In this document: in pieces, positions 36,216-44,017 of the stretch
Position numbering within the stretch: position 1 is the stretch's first letter
Layout of the letters: the number at the start of each line of letters is the position of its first letter
Assembly: GCF_031453975.1 (NCBI RefSeq)
Contig: NZ_JAVDPW010000001.1
Location: 124,001-188,000, forward strand
Length of the DNA stretch: 64,000 bases
Reading direction: 5' to 3'
Source of the DNA: Inquilinus ginsengisoli_A
GTDB taxonomy: Bacteria > Pseudomonadota > Alphaproteobacteria > DSM-16000 > Inquilinaceae
Position numbers and translations under genes: made by a program
The notes under the pieces: model-generated
What the model saw: the letters and a program-made list of their open reading frames with translations, nothing else
Database searches by the model: none
Told to the model about the DNA's origin: nothing

Positions 36216-36992
36216 ATGGAAGCGATGATTGCGATCACCGGGCTCGACGTCATGTTCGGCGACACCCATGCGGTGCGCGATGCCTCGCTGACCGTGGCGC
36301 CGGGCGAAAGCTTCGGCCTGGTCGGCGAAAGCGGGTCGGGCAAATCCACCATCCTGCGGGCGCTGTGCGGGCTGAACCCGGACTGGACTGGCCGCATCGT
36401 GGTCGACGGCCAGGCCCAGGGCCGGCGGCGTCAGAAGGGCTTCTTCAAGCAGTGCCAGATGGTGTTCCAGGACCCCTATGGCTCGCTGCATCCGCGCCAG
36501 ACGGTGGATTCGACGCTGATGGAGCCGCTGGCGATCCATGGCTTCGACGACCGCGACAGCCGGGTCGAGCGGGTGCTGGCGGAGGTCGGGCTGGGACCCA
36601 GCTTCCGCTTCCGCTATCCGCACCAGCTGTCGGGCGGGCAGCGCCAGCGCGTCGCCATCGCCCGCGCCCTGGTGCTGGAGCCGCGGCTGCTGCTGCTGGA
36701 CGAGCCGACCTCGGCGCTCGACGTCTCGGTGCAGGCCGAGATCCTGAACCTGCTCAAGCGCCTCAGGGCCGAACGCGGGCTGACCTATCTGATGGTCAGC
36801 CACAACCTCGCCGTGGTGTCGGTGATGTGCGACCGGCTGGCGGTGATGAATCGCGGCCGCATCGTCGAGACCCTGACCGTGGCCCAGCTGCGCGACGGCA
36901 CGGTGACCCAGCCCTACACCGCGCAGCTGCTGCAGGCCAGCCAGGGCTACGACCGTGCCGCCGCCGACCGGATCGAGGATTTCGCCGCTTGA
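36216..36992 (+). CDS. Peptide ABC transporter ATPase, DppF type
   Basis: This 258-residue ATPase begins two bases after the DppD stop. It has Walker A GESGSGKST near residue 36, signature LSGGQRQRVAIARAL and Walker B LLLDEPTSALD. A short tail (TQPYTAQLLQASQGY) replaces the usual longer C-terminus, so it is on the small side for DppF. It completes the single importer shared by three binding proteins. Confidence 0.9.
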   Translation: MEAMIAITGLDVMFGDTHAVRDASLTVAPGESFGLVGESGSGKSTILRALCGLNPDWTGRIVVDGQAQGRRRQKGFFKQCQMVFQDPYGSLHPRQTVDSTLMEPLAIHGFDDRDSRVERVLAEVGLGPSFRFRYPHQLSGGQRQRVAIARALVLEPRLLLLDEPTSALDVSVQAEILNLLKRLRAERGLTYLMVSHNLAVVSVMCDRLAVMNRGRIVETLTVAQLRDGTVTQPYTAQLLQASQGYDRAAADRIEDFAA

Positions 36993-37051
36993 GGAACCGG
37001 GGGTCTTGCCCGATGGTTGGTGGCCCGGTCCAATCGGTGAGGTCCCCGATC

Positions 37052-37594
37052 ATGCGCGTCCGACACTGGTTGATCCTCGCTTTGGCCCCGCTGGTCATGG
37101 CGGCCGCGCCCCAGCCGGTCACCGCCCCGGTCTCGCTGGGTTTCTCGGTCCGCGAGGGCGCGACGCCAGCCCACCCCGCCCTGGAGAAGGTCGAGGACGG
37201 GCCATGCGGCGCCATCGCCCGGTTGCGGGTCGACCACATCCCCGACTTCAAGCCGTCGGGCGTGTTCGCCACCGTCCCGGTGGTCGAGCTGAACGGCAAG
37301 GGCGAGGTCGTCCGCAGCTGGCGCCTGCCCTGGGACTACACCGTCAGCGGGCTGGACGGCGACTGGCTGCTGGCCGCCTATGCCGGCAAGTCCGATCCGC
37401 TGTGGATCGACCCGGCCGGCAGGCTGGGCGTCGCCAGCGCAGCCGATGCCAGGATTGCCCTGGCCGATGACAGCGCCAGGATGGTGGCATGCCCCGCCGG
37501 GGCGAAGATCCCCGATGGCGCGCAGTGCCTGTCGGTCGGCGACCCGTCGCAACGCGCCCGGCGCATCGTTGCCGCCCCTGGGGTATGCAGCTAG
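37052..37594 (+). CDS. Secreted protein of unknown function
   Basis: This 180-residue protein starts at ATG 37052 after GGTGAGGT. The first 20 residues form a signal (WLILALAPLVMAAAP). The mature part has PLWIDPAGRL and VPVVELNGKGEVVRSW, and an even spread of Cys (CGAIAR, MVACPAG, AQCLSVG, last residue region VCS) that could form two disulphides. I do not recognise a family. The gene follows the peptide importer operon by 59 bases but may have its own promoter. Confidence 0.65.
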   Translation: MRVRHWLILALAPLVMAAAPQPVTAPVSLGFSVREGATPAHPALEKVEDGPCGAIARLRVDHIPDFKPSGVFATVPVVELNGKGEVVRSWRLPWDYTVSGLDGDWLLAAYAGKSDPLWIDPAGRLGVASAADARIALADDSARMVACPAGAKIPDGAQCLSVGDPSQRARRIVAAPGVCS

Positions 37595-37643
37595 ACGGGA
37601 TGCTCAGCCTCGGGGCGCGCCCCAAAGCAGAGGGCTCGGAATC

Positions 37644-38168
37644 GTGACTCTTCGTTCAATCGCGATGGTGATGGCTGCGCTGGTGACGGTCCCCGACCTA
37701 GTTTGGGCCGATGCGGATCCATGCGGTCCTGTGCTGAATGTGATCACTAGAATGAATGCCGCGCCGCGTCTTCAGCAGCACGGAACCGTGACCCATGATG
37801 GCAAGTCCTATTCGTCGGATCTGCAGGCGTTTGGCGACAAAGAGTATGCCCGTAAGGGGGCCGGCTCCTGGCGGTCCGGACCGCGCCAGCTGGTGCCGCT
37901 CGTCGTCGACGGCAAGGCCGCCGTCTTCGACTGCCGGCGTGTCGGCTCCGAAGACTGGGGCGGGATCGCGACGACGGTGTACACATACAAGCGTCGGATG
38001 CCGCTTCGGCATATCGTGAGAGACGTCCGCCTCTGGGTTGCCGATGGCACGGGATTGGCCGTTCACTCGCGGATCGCGATCCACGAGGGCGGGACGATCG
38101 GCGGAGCGGAGTTCACGCAGAGTTACGATCCCGATGCGACTCCTCCGGAGGGGGCCCCAACACCGTGA
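37644..38168 (+). CDS. Secreted protein of unknown function, possibly frameshifted near its end
   Basis: This 174-residue product starts at GTG 37644, with a signal ending around LVWADADP. It has a Cys pair (DPCGPV, VFDCRR) and a Lys/Arg-rich middle (YKRRMPLRHIVRDVRLW). The sequence recalls small periplasmic proteins, but no family is certain. The reading frame stops at a TGA just after a G5C4 run. The adjacent frame carries on for 32 more sensible codons to 38263, so one base may have been lost. Confidence 0.6.
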   Translation: MTLRSIAMVMAALVTVPDLVWADADPCGPVLNVITRMNAAPRLQQHGTVTHDGKSYSSDLQAFGDKEYARKGAGSWRSGPRQLVPLVVDGKAAVFDCRRVGSEDWGGIATTVYTYKRRMPLRHIVRDVRLWVADGTGLAVHSRIAIHEGGTIGGAEFTQSYDPDATPPEGAPTP

Positions 38169-38263
38169 TCGCCTACGACCTGCTGCAGCGCCCGGACTTC
38201 GTCGCCGAATACGAGCCAGCGAAGGCCGAGTTGCGGCACGCACTCGGCTACAGCGGTTCCTGA
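38159..38263 (+). other. Likely out-of-frame C-terminal continuation of the preceding gene
   Basis: In the -1 frame the bases read NTVIAYDLLQRPDF then about 20 more residues, ending GYSGS at TGA 38261-38263. A GTG at 38165 overlaps the upstream TGA (GTGA), so it could also be a separate 32-codon gene. The smooth join obtained by adding one G to the G5 run favours a frameshift. Confidence 0.4.
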
Positions 38264-38306
38264 TCGGATGGTCCGGAGGCGCGGCGGACCGCGCCTCCGG
38301 CGCCGC

Positions 38307-39446
38307 TTACTTCCCGAGCTTGGCCACCTGCTCGTCGGACAGCTGCATCATCTTGCCGTCCTTCCAGGCGTAGAGGACGTAGTTGCTGCCGGCCGGGTCG
38401 CCCTTGGCGTCGAAGCTCAGCTTGCCGATCACGGTGTCGTAGGCCGACCCGTCATGCAGCGCCGCGGCGACCTTGGTGCCGTCGACCGAACCGGCCTTCT
38501 TCGCCGCCTCGGCCCAGGCCTCGACCGCGGCGTAGGCATACAGGGTGTAGCCTTCCGGCTCGTAGCCGTCGGCGCGGAACTTGGCGACCGCGTCCTTGGC
38601 CTGCGGCACGTCCCGCGGCTCCGGCCCGAAGGTGACCAGCGAGCCCTCGCCGGCCGGGCCGGTGATGCCCCAGAACTCCTGCGACACGGTGCCGTCGTCG
38701 GACAGGAACTGCGCCTTCAGCCCTTGGTCGCGCATCTGGCGCAGGATCAGCCCGGCCTCGTTGTGCAGCCCGCCGAAGAACACGGCGTCGACATTCGCCG
38801 CCTTCATCTTCGACACCACCGCCGAAAAGTCGCGCTCGCCGACGGTGATGCCCTCATACAGCACCTCGGTCAGGCCCAGGGCGTTCATCCGCGCCCTGGT
38901 CGCGTCCGCCAGGCCTTTGCCGTAGGTGGTCTGGTCCTGCAGGATCGCGACCTTGCCGCCCTTGTAGGCGGTGGCCAGGAACCTGCCGGCGACGTCGCCC
39001 TGCTGGTCGTCGCGGCCGCAGGTGCGGAACACCGTCTTGATGCCCTGCTCGGTCAGCTGCGGGTTGGTCGAACCCGGGGTGATCTGCAGCACGCCTTCCT
39101 CGGCATAGATGGTCGAGGCCGGGATCGAGACCGAGGAGTTGTAGTGGCCGATCACGGCCACGACCTTCTGGTCGACCAGCTCATTCGCCGCCGCCACGCC
39201 CTGGCGCGGGTCCGAGGCGTCGTCGCCATAGACGATGGTGACCTGCTCGCCATTGACGCCGCCGGCGGCGTTCAGGACCCTGACCGCGGCCTCGGCGCCG
39301 CGGCGGAACTGCTCGCCCACCGAGGCGTTCGGGCCGGTCAGCGGCCCGGCGACGCCGAGCTTCACATCGGCCATCGCCGGGGCGTGGGCGGCCAGCGTGC
39401 CCAGGGCAGCCGCGGCCAGCAGAATTCTCGCAAAACGTGATCTCAA
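38307..39446 (-). CDS. Branched-chain amino acid-type ABC binding protein (LivJ/LivK class)
   Basis: This 379-residue binding protein is of periplasmic type 1. The start is TTG 39446: it follows GGAGGG at good spacing and gives the signal MRSRFARILLAAAALG, ending in APAMAD. A longer ORF to 39509 has no ribosome site. The mature protein shows VKLGVAGPLTGPNASVGEQ, IGHYNSSVSIPAS and FRTCGRDDQQGDVAG, all typical of LivJ. No permease or ATPase genes lie next to it, so it is an orphan binding protein. Confidence 0.88.
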   Translation of the reverse strand: MRSRFARILLAAAALGTLAAHAPAMADVKLGVAGPLTGPNASVGEQFRRGAEAAVRVLNAAGGVNGEQVTIVYGDDASDPRQGVAAANELVDQKVVAVIGHYNSSVSIPASTIYAEEGVLQITPGSTNPQLTEQGIKTVFRTCGRDDQQGDVAGRFLATAYKGGKVAILQDQTTYGKGLADATRARMNALGLTEVLYEGITVGERDFSAVVSKMKAANVDAVFFGGLHNEAGLILRQMRDQGLKAQFLSDDGTVSQEFWGITGPAGEGSLVTFGPEPRDVPQAKDAVAKFRADGYEPEGYTLYAYAAVEAWAEAAKKAGSVDGTKVAAALHDGSAYDTVIGKLSFDAKGDPAGSNYVLYAWKDGKMMQLSDEQVAKLGK

Positions 39447-39569
39447 AGTGACCCTCCTCGGTCTGGATCGGCGGCGCCTACCGCCGGGTGTCGCGTTGGT
39501 CCGGGCCATGGCCGCAGCCGCTGAAACCCGCTTCCCCCAACAGCGATGGCGTGTCCGTCCCGAGCCTTC

Positions 39570-39587
39570 TCTGTCGGCACCGACAGA
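39570..39587. promoter_or_regulatory. Perfect palindrome upstream of the LivJ-type gene
   Basis: TCTGTCGG and CCGACAGA are exact reverse complements separated by CA. The site is about 124 bases upstream of the minus-strand start of the LivJ-type gene, where a regulator could bind. A possible minus-strand -35 (TTGACA) is at 39660-39665. The remainder of the 363-base gap (39447-39733) has no ORF that I trust. Confidence 0.4.
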
Positions 39588-39733
39588 CGCTCAAGGACGG
39601 CAATTGCGATCTCCGGCATCTCAGGGATGGCAGAGTTCATTTTTGCGATTACCAAGCCATGTCAAATCCATCCTCGATGGCTACAAACGAAACTGTCGGC
39701 GGATTGAAGACAGGTGCAGGTCTGGTGCGGTGG

Positions 39734-39805
39734 CTACAGGTAGAAGTCGCCGGCGGTGAAGTGGATCTCGCCGCTGCAGCGGATCTCGAGGTCCGCGTTG
39801 CCATC
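39734..39805 (-). pseudogene. Orphan RTX C-terminus, fragment A
   Basis: In a frame different from the RTX gene next to it, the minus strand reads DGNADLEIRCSGEIHF, then TAGDFYL and a TAG stop. This matches the last 23 residues of the RTX proteins in this window (pattern DGxADxxIxxxGxIxxxxxDFxL). It has no start and no repeats, so it is the leftover of another RTX gene, placed directly 3' of the intact one. Confidence 0.65.
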
Positions 39806-39810
39806 GGAAA

Positions 39811-41361
39811 TCAGAGCAGGAAGTCGCCCGTGACCAGGGTGATCGCGCCGGTCAGGGTGACGCTGAAATCCGCCGTGCCGTCGCCGTTGACGTCGCCGCT
39901 GACCGTGGTCACGCCGCCGGCCACGTTCTCGCGCAGCTCGCCGGCATGGTGGGTGAAGGCGGCGCTGCCGATGAAGTGGAAGGCCTGGTCGCCGGCGGCC
40001 GTGGTGTCGGCGTCGATGCCGTGCAGGTCGATGCGGTCGCCCTGGGCATGGCTGAAATCGGTGATCCGGTCGGCATTGACACCGACCGGGCTGTCCGACA
40101 GGGCGGCGTAGTAGAAGCGGTCGGCCCCGGCGCCCCCGGCCAGGGTGTCCTTGCCGCCCATGCCCGCCAGCACATCGTTGCCGGCGTTCCCGACCAGGCC
40201 GTTGGCGCCGGCATTGCCGATCAGCGCGTCGTTGTGGCTGCTGCCATAGACGTTTTCGATCGCCACCAGCACGTCGCCCTGGGCGTTGCCGCCGCTGCCG
40301 GCGCCGCTGGTCAGGTTGATCGTCACCGCGGCCGCGCTTTCGGAGTACATCACCGAGTCGGTGCCGGTCCCGCCGTCGAGCCGATCGGCCCCGGCGGCTC
40401 CGCGGAGCACGTCGTTGCCGTTCCAGCCGAAGAGGGTGTTGGCGCCATCATTGCCGTTGATGACGTCGTTGCCCGGGCCGCCAGTGACATTCTCGATGCC
40501 GGTGAAGGTGTCGCCTTCGGCATCGCCGTTATGGCCGACGCCCGTGGCCAGGTCGATCGTCAGCCCTGCCGTGCTGCCGGTGTTCCAGTACACGACGGTG
40601 TCGTTGCCGGCCCCGCCGTCGAGATGGTCAGCCCCGGCGGCGCCTGCGAGGCTGTCGTCGCCGGCGGCTCCGGACAGGGCATTGGCGCCGGCGTCGCCCA
40701 CCAGGATGTCGTTCCATTGGCTGCCGTCGACATTCTCGATCGAGAACGGGCGGTCGCCCTCGGCATCGCCGCCATGGCAGCTGCTGTAGCCGTCGCCGGC
40801 GTCGAGCATGATCGACACCGCGGCGCTGCTGCCGGCATAGCTCGCGGTGTCGGTGCCCGTCCCGGCATCGAACGAGTCGGCGCCGGCGCCGCCATTCAGC
40901 ACATCGTCGCCATCGCCGCCGCCGAGATAGTCGTCGCCGGTGCCGCCATCGAGATGGTCGTTGCCGCTGCCGCCATACAGCCAGTCGCCGCCGTCGCCGC
41001 CGGCGAGGCTGTCGTTGCCGTCATTGCCGCCGAGGACGTTGCCCACCGAGGACCCGGCCAGGATGTCGTCGAAACCGGTGCCCTCGATGTTCTCGACATA
41101 GGCGATCAGGTCGCCCGTTGCCTCGCCGGTATAGCCGTACCCGGTGCCGAGATCGACATGGACCCCACCCTGTTCGCCGGTGTAGCCGATGGTGTCGATG
41201 CCGTCGCCGCCGTTGAGCTGGTCCGCACCGGTGCCGCCTTCGAGATAGTCGTCGCCGCCATTGCCGGCAAGGAAGTCATTGCCGCCATAGCCGTGGATCG
41301 AGTCGTTGTCGCCGGTGCCGGAGAGGAAATTGTCGCCGTCATCGCCGGTGATGGTCGCCAT
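39811..41361 (-). CDS. RTX (haemolysin-type calcium-binding repeat) protein 1
   Basis: This 516-residue acidic protein has no N-terminal signal and is built nearly throughout of Gly/Asp-rich nonapeptide repeats, GGxGxDxLx, in several blocks (GGNDFLAGNGGDDYLEGG near residue 26, AGNDVLAGMGGKDTLAGG near 410). The last ~100 residues form a serralysin-like C-terminal module with DVNGDGTADFSVTLTG and end DFLL, typical of type I secretion signals. No enzyme domain is visible, so it may be a calcium-binding surface or biofilm protein. No secretion ABC/MFP genes are in the window. It lies 84 bases after a 63-residue small gene, both downstream of a LuxR-type regulator and a conserved dyad. Confidence 0.9.
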   Translation of the reverse strand: MATITGDDGDNFLSGTGDNDSIHGYGGNDFLAGNGGDDYLEGGTGADQLNGGDGIDTIGYTGEQGGVHVDLGTGYGYTGEATGDLIAYVENIEGTGFDDILAGSSVGNVLGGNDGNDSLAGGDGGDWLYGGSGNDHLDGGTGDDYLGGGDGDDVLNGGAGADSFDAGTGTDTASYAGSSAAVSIMLDAGDGYSSCHGGDAEGDRPFSIENVDGSQWNDILVGDAGANALSGAAGDDSLAGAAGADHLDGGAGNDTVVYWNTGSTAGLTIDLATGVGHNGDAEGDTFTGIENVTGGPGNDVINGNDGANTLFGWNGNDVLRGAAGADRLDGGTGTDSVMYSESAAAVTINLTSGAGSGGNAQGDVLVAIENVYGSSHNDALIGNAGANGLVGNAGNDVLAGMGGKDTLAGGAGADRFYYAALSDSPVGVNADRITDFSHAQGDRIDLHGIDADTTAAGDQAFHFIGSAAFTHHAGELRENVAGGVTTVSGDVNGDGTADFSVTLTGAITLVTGDFLL

Positions 41362-41444
41362 GGATGTCTCCTGTGATCAGGGAAAAGGGGGCGGCGCGGA
41401 TTGGCCGGCGCCGCGGCTCTCAGCTGGGGCGGCCGGGCCGGATG

Positions 41445-41636
41445 TCAGGCGGGCTCCGGCGTCGGGCAGGCCTCGGCCGGCCCGAATCTCACATCCTCGA
41501 ACCAAGGGATCGCATCCGCCGGGTCGCCGGTGTCGGACCAGATGTCCGGCAACAGGTCCAGACGCAGTCGAAGCGCGTCGTCGCCGTCGATCCACCCGGT
41601 GTCGCTGGCCCCGCCGGGGCCGACGTGAACAGGCAT
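41445..41636 (-). CDS. Small acidic protein of unknown family, upstream of RTX protein 1
   Basis: This 63-residue protein starts at ATG 41636, six bases after CAGGAG, which is the best ribosome site in the region. It is acidic and Trp-containing (DIWSDTGDPADAIPWFED) and has no signal or membrane segment. It lies downstream of a 24-bp dyad and upstream of RTX protein 1 on the same strand, so the pair is likely one transcript. I know no matching family. A modulator or secretion partner of the RTX protein, or a peptide precursor, are possibilities. Confidence 0.6.
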   Translation of the reverse strand: MPVHVGPGGASDTGWIDGDDALRLRLDLLPDIWSDTGDPADAIPWFEDVRFGPAEACPTPEPA

Positions 41637-41850
41637 TGAGTTCTCCTGACCGGCGGCCAAGCAGACCGCCCCGCCGGCCGCCGCATGCGGTCCGCGCGAT
41701 ATTCAATGGCAGGTCCCTGTTCTGCCTCGCCTCCCTGGATCGAGAGCCCGCTTGGCCGCGGGGTATCCGGTCACGGGACGATCCTGCTGGTCGTCGTCCG
41801 GCCGGTGCGAAGCTTGTGGATGGTATTGTCCAGGGATGGGAAGGTGGTCT

Positions 41851-41874
41851 CAATCCCCCAGGAATCGGGGATTG
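41851..41874 (-). promoter_or_regulatory. 24-bp dyad, copy 1 (CAATCCCC-N8-GGGGATTG)
   Basis: A perfect 8-bp inverted repeat with an 8-base spacer. It lies 12 bases after the LuxR-type gene 1 stop and 214 bases before the small acidic protein gene on the same strand. Two more copies follow at 43552 and 43972. The most conserved side, in gene direction, is GGGGATTGAG. Confidence 0.65.
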
Positions 41875-41886
41875 CCGAGGCCGGGT

Positions 41887-42645
41887 TCAGGCGTCGAGCA
41901 GGCCGAGCGTGAGCGCCATGGCAACGGCCTCGGTCCGGTTGGTCGCCTGCAGCTTGCGCATCGCCGAGGCGACATAGTCGTTGACGGTGTGGACCGACAG
42001 CGCGAGCCGCTGGGCTGCCTGCTTGCTGGAAGCGCCGCGGGCGACGCAGGCCAGGCAGTCGCGCTCACGCGGGGCCAGCAACGGGGCCGGGGCGTCGGGG
42101 CCGTGCGCAGCGATCACCATGAGGCGGCGCTGGATCTTCAGCGCCCGGCCGATATGCGAGCCGAGATGCCGCAGCAGCCGGACCTGCTCGTCGTCCCAGT
42201 CGGGCTTGCGCCGCGACCGCCACAGCGAGAGATGGGCGCTGAGGCCGTGCTGGTCGAAGTCGACCCAGTAGAGGCCGCTGTGCCCGCCCTGCGGCTTCAC
42301 ATAGTCGTTGTAGAACTCGGTCCTCAGGAAGGCCGGTTCCGGCACCAGCATGCGGTCGATGAAGACGGACCCGGCCTGCAGCCGCGGCAGCATCGGGATG
42401 ATCGGCCAGGTCTGGTGGTAATGGGCGTTGTAGACCGGGATATAGCTGGGGTCGCAGCCGACCCGGAGCGCCACGTCGGTCGGCTTCGGCGAGCCGGTCG
42501 GATGCAGGGCCGCGGCCTCGCCGCCAAGCAGCGTCGACACCCGGCCGAGCACGACCGTCCAATCCTCGTCGCCGAGCGCGGCGTCGTAGGTTTGGCCAAC
42601 CAGACTGGCGATTGTGCGATCATCCGACATGACAAGGGAAAGCAT
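41887..42645 (-). CDS. LuxR-type transcriptional regulator 1
   Basis: This 252-residue protein has a C-terminal LuxR helix-turn-helix (about residues 186-245: LAPRERDCLACVARGASSKQAAQRL, VHTVNDYVASAMRKL) and an N-terminal sensory domain of ~170 residues that lacks the usual acyl-homoserine-lactone pattern. It shares FYNDYV, DRMLVPEP and LPRLQAGSVF with LuxR-type regulator 2 at 44 kb. No autoinducer synthase is nearby, so it is an orphan (solo). ATG 42645 was kept; ATG 42630 is possible. Its position suggests it binds the dyad just behind it and controls the small gene and RTX protein 1. Confidence 0.88.
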   Translation of the reverse strand: MLSLVMSDDRTIASLVGQTYDAALGDEDWTVVLGRVSTLLGGEAAALHPTGSPKPTDVALRVGCDPSYIPVYNAHYHQTWPIIPMLPRLQAGSVFIDRMLVPEPAFLRTEFYNDYVKPQGGHSGLYWVDFDQHGLSAHLSLWRSRRKPDWDDEQVRLLRHLGSHIGRALKIQRRLMVIAAHGPDAPAPLLAPRERDCLACVARGASSKQAAQRLALSVHTVNDYVASAMRKLQATNRTEAVAMALTLGLLDA

Positions 42646-42754
42646 GCACTGAACCTGCAGCGACGGAAAGATCGGCCGACACCATTGAGGACTATGTCGG
42701 GATTTGGGATCTTTGGCGGCCAGGCCCCGCCAGGGTGCCCCGACTTGCCTTGTC

Positions 42755-42877
42755 CTAGGGTAGGAAGTCCGTCGCCTGCAAGGCGATAGCGCCGGTCAGG
42801 GCGATGCTGAAATCGGCGGTGCCGTCGCCGTTGACGTCGCCGCTGACGGTGGTGACGCCGCCCGACTGAGCGAAGCG
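42755..42877 (-). pseudogene. Orphan RTX C-terminus, fragment B
   Basis: The minus strand reads GGVTTVSGDVNGDGTADF followed by SIALTGAIALQATDFLP and TAG. This matches the end of RTX protein 1 (VTTVSGDVNGDGTADFSVTLTG) almost residue for residue. The frame opens only to about 42928 and has no start or repeats. It lies 3' of the SnoaL-like gene, in the same relative place as an RTX gene. It is a truncated gene or a recombination scar. The rest of the gap 42646-42990 holds nothing else I can support. Confidence 0.7.
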
Positions 42878-42990
42878 CGACGGCCGGGCCGCGCGGGCTT
42901 GCCCAGCCGGCGCGCAGGCGGATCGTGATCACGTGGGGAGGGTCTGCGGTGGTCGCGGGACGTCCGTCGCCGCTTGGCGCTTCGCGACCG

Positions 42991-43395
42991 TCAGGCCAGA
43001 CGCTTCCAGCTTTCGAACACCTGCTCGCGAGCGATCTTGCCGTCGCGCATGTGAAACACATGCAGCAGCCGGAGTTCGATCCTCTCGCCGACCGAGTAGG
43101 AGGCATCGGCGAAGCCATCCGCGGTCAGCCGGCAGCGGACGATGCAGTCATCCACCACCCGGTCTGCGGTGGCGAATCGGTCCAGCGGCTCGATCTCGAC
43201 ATCGGCGATGGAGGAGAAGATCCTGACGTAGTTCGCCTGGATCGCGGCCTTGTCGGTCAGGACGAGGCCGCTGGCCGGCGCCTCCAGCACGATGTCGTCG
43301 GTGTAGAGCCCCATGACGGAGGCCGGATCCTGCGCCTCGCCGCGGATATGGGCGTCGACGACGGCGAGATTGGCCGCGATCGCTTCAATGGACAT
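42991..43395 (-). CDS. SnoaL/NTF2-like protein
   Basis: This 134-residue protein has the NTF2-like cone fold pattern (DPASVMGLYTDDIVLEAP at about 24-41, DGKIAREQVFESWKRL at the end). Members act as small isomerases, hydrolases or binding proteins. The ATG at 43395 follows CAAGGAAGC. It has a dyad copy 157 bases upstream and an RTX remnant downstream, so it was perhaps part of the same LuxR-controlled set. The substrate is unknown. Confidence 0.8.
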   Translation of the reverse strand: MSIEAIAANLAVVDAHIRGEAQDPASVMGLYTDDIVLEAPASGLVLTDKAAIQANYVRIFSSIADVEIEPLDRFATADRVVDDCIVRCRLTADGFADASYSVGERIELRLLHVFHMRDGKIAREQVFESWKRLA

Positions 43396-43551
43396 TCTGC
43401 TTCCTTGAGAGCTGCGAGGTCCGTGGGACCTGAGATGTCAGAAAGCCGCCCTGTTTCCTGCGCCTTGATCGGCTCTTGGCGTGGGCGCTGCTTCCGGCCT
43501 GCCGGGCAGCGCTCCGATGCCGGGAAATATCGTGGAGTGGACGAAAGGCCT

Positions 43552-43575
43552 CAATCCCCGAGGATTAGGGGATAT
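43552..43575 (-). promoter_or_regulatory. 24-bp dyad, copy 2
   Basis: CAATCCCC, 8-base spacer GAGGATTA, then GGGGATAT. Six of eight positions of the right arm pair with the left. It is 157 bases before the SnoaL-like gene on the same strand. The flanking CT before and the spacer GATTA are shared with copy 3. Confidence 0.6.
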
Positions 43576-43638
43576 GTGCCTATGGCCTGTCGCTGTGCCG
43601 GACTGCGCTCCCAGGCGACGGCCTGACGCGGCGTCCGT

Positions 43639-43770
43639 TCACCAGTGCAGGGTGAGGAGGAGGGCCGTCGCCGACAGCGCCGTCCCGCCCGCCACGGCGG
43701 CGAAGGCCGGCCCGGCGCGCCACAGCAGCACCGCGAACAGCCCGACACTCGCCATCAGAACCGCATGCAT
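43639..43770 (-). CDS. Small two-span membrane protein, unknown
   Basis: A 43-residue hydrophobic protein with two short membrane segments (VLMASVGLFAVLLW and AAVAGGTALSATALLLT) joined by RAGPAF. GGGAGG seven bases before its ATG is a very good ribosome site. It lies between dyad copies 2 and 3, 202 bases downstream of copy 3, on the same strand as both LuxR genes. A frame of this size can be chance in G+C-rich DNA, but the ribosome site and hydrophobic pattern argue that it is real. No family is known to me. Confidence 0.5.
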   Translation of the reverse strand: MHAVLMASVGLFAVLLWRAGPAFAAVAGGTALSATALLLTLHW

Positions 43771-43971
43771 CGCTCGTCCTCCCAGACCCTGCTTCCCCGC
43801 GCCACGCCCGCCGGCACCGGGATCGCAAGTCGACCTCGCCTTGCGACAACAACGGCATTTGCGTCGAATTGGTTCGTTCGAAACGCAAAAATCGACAGGT
43901 GACATCCTGTCCGGGCGCGATTCACGGAACCTCCGTGACGCCATCAGTGTCCCGGATCGGGACGAGGCCCT

Positions 43972-43995
43972 CAATCCCCCAAGATTAGGGGACGG
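43972..43995 (-). promoter_or_regulatory. 24-bp dyad, copy 3
   Basis: CAATCCCC, spacer CAAGATTA, then GGGGACGG. It begins 22 bases after the stop of LuxR-type regulator 2 and lies upstream of the small membrane protein gene, copying the layout of copy 1 behind LuxR-type regulator 1. The outer arm has decayed compared with copy 1. Confidence 0.6.
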
Positions 43996-44017
43996 CTGGG
44001 GTCGATCGCGGCGAGGA

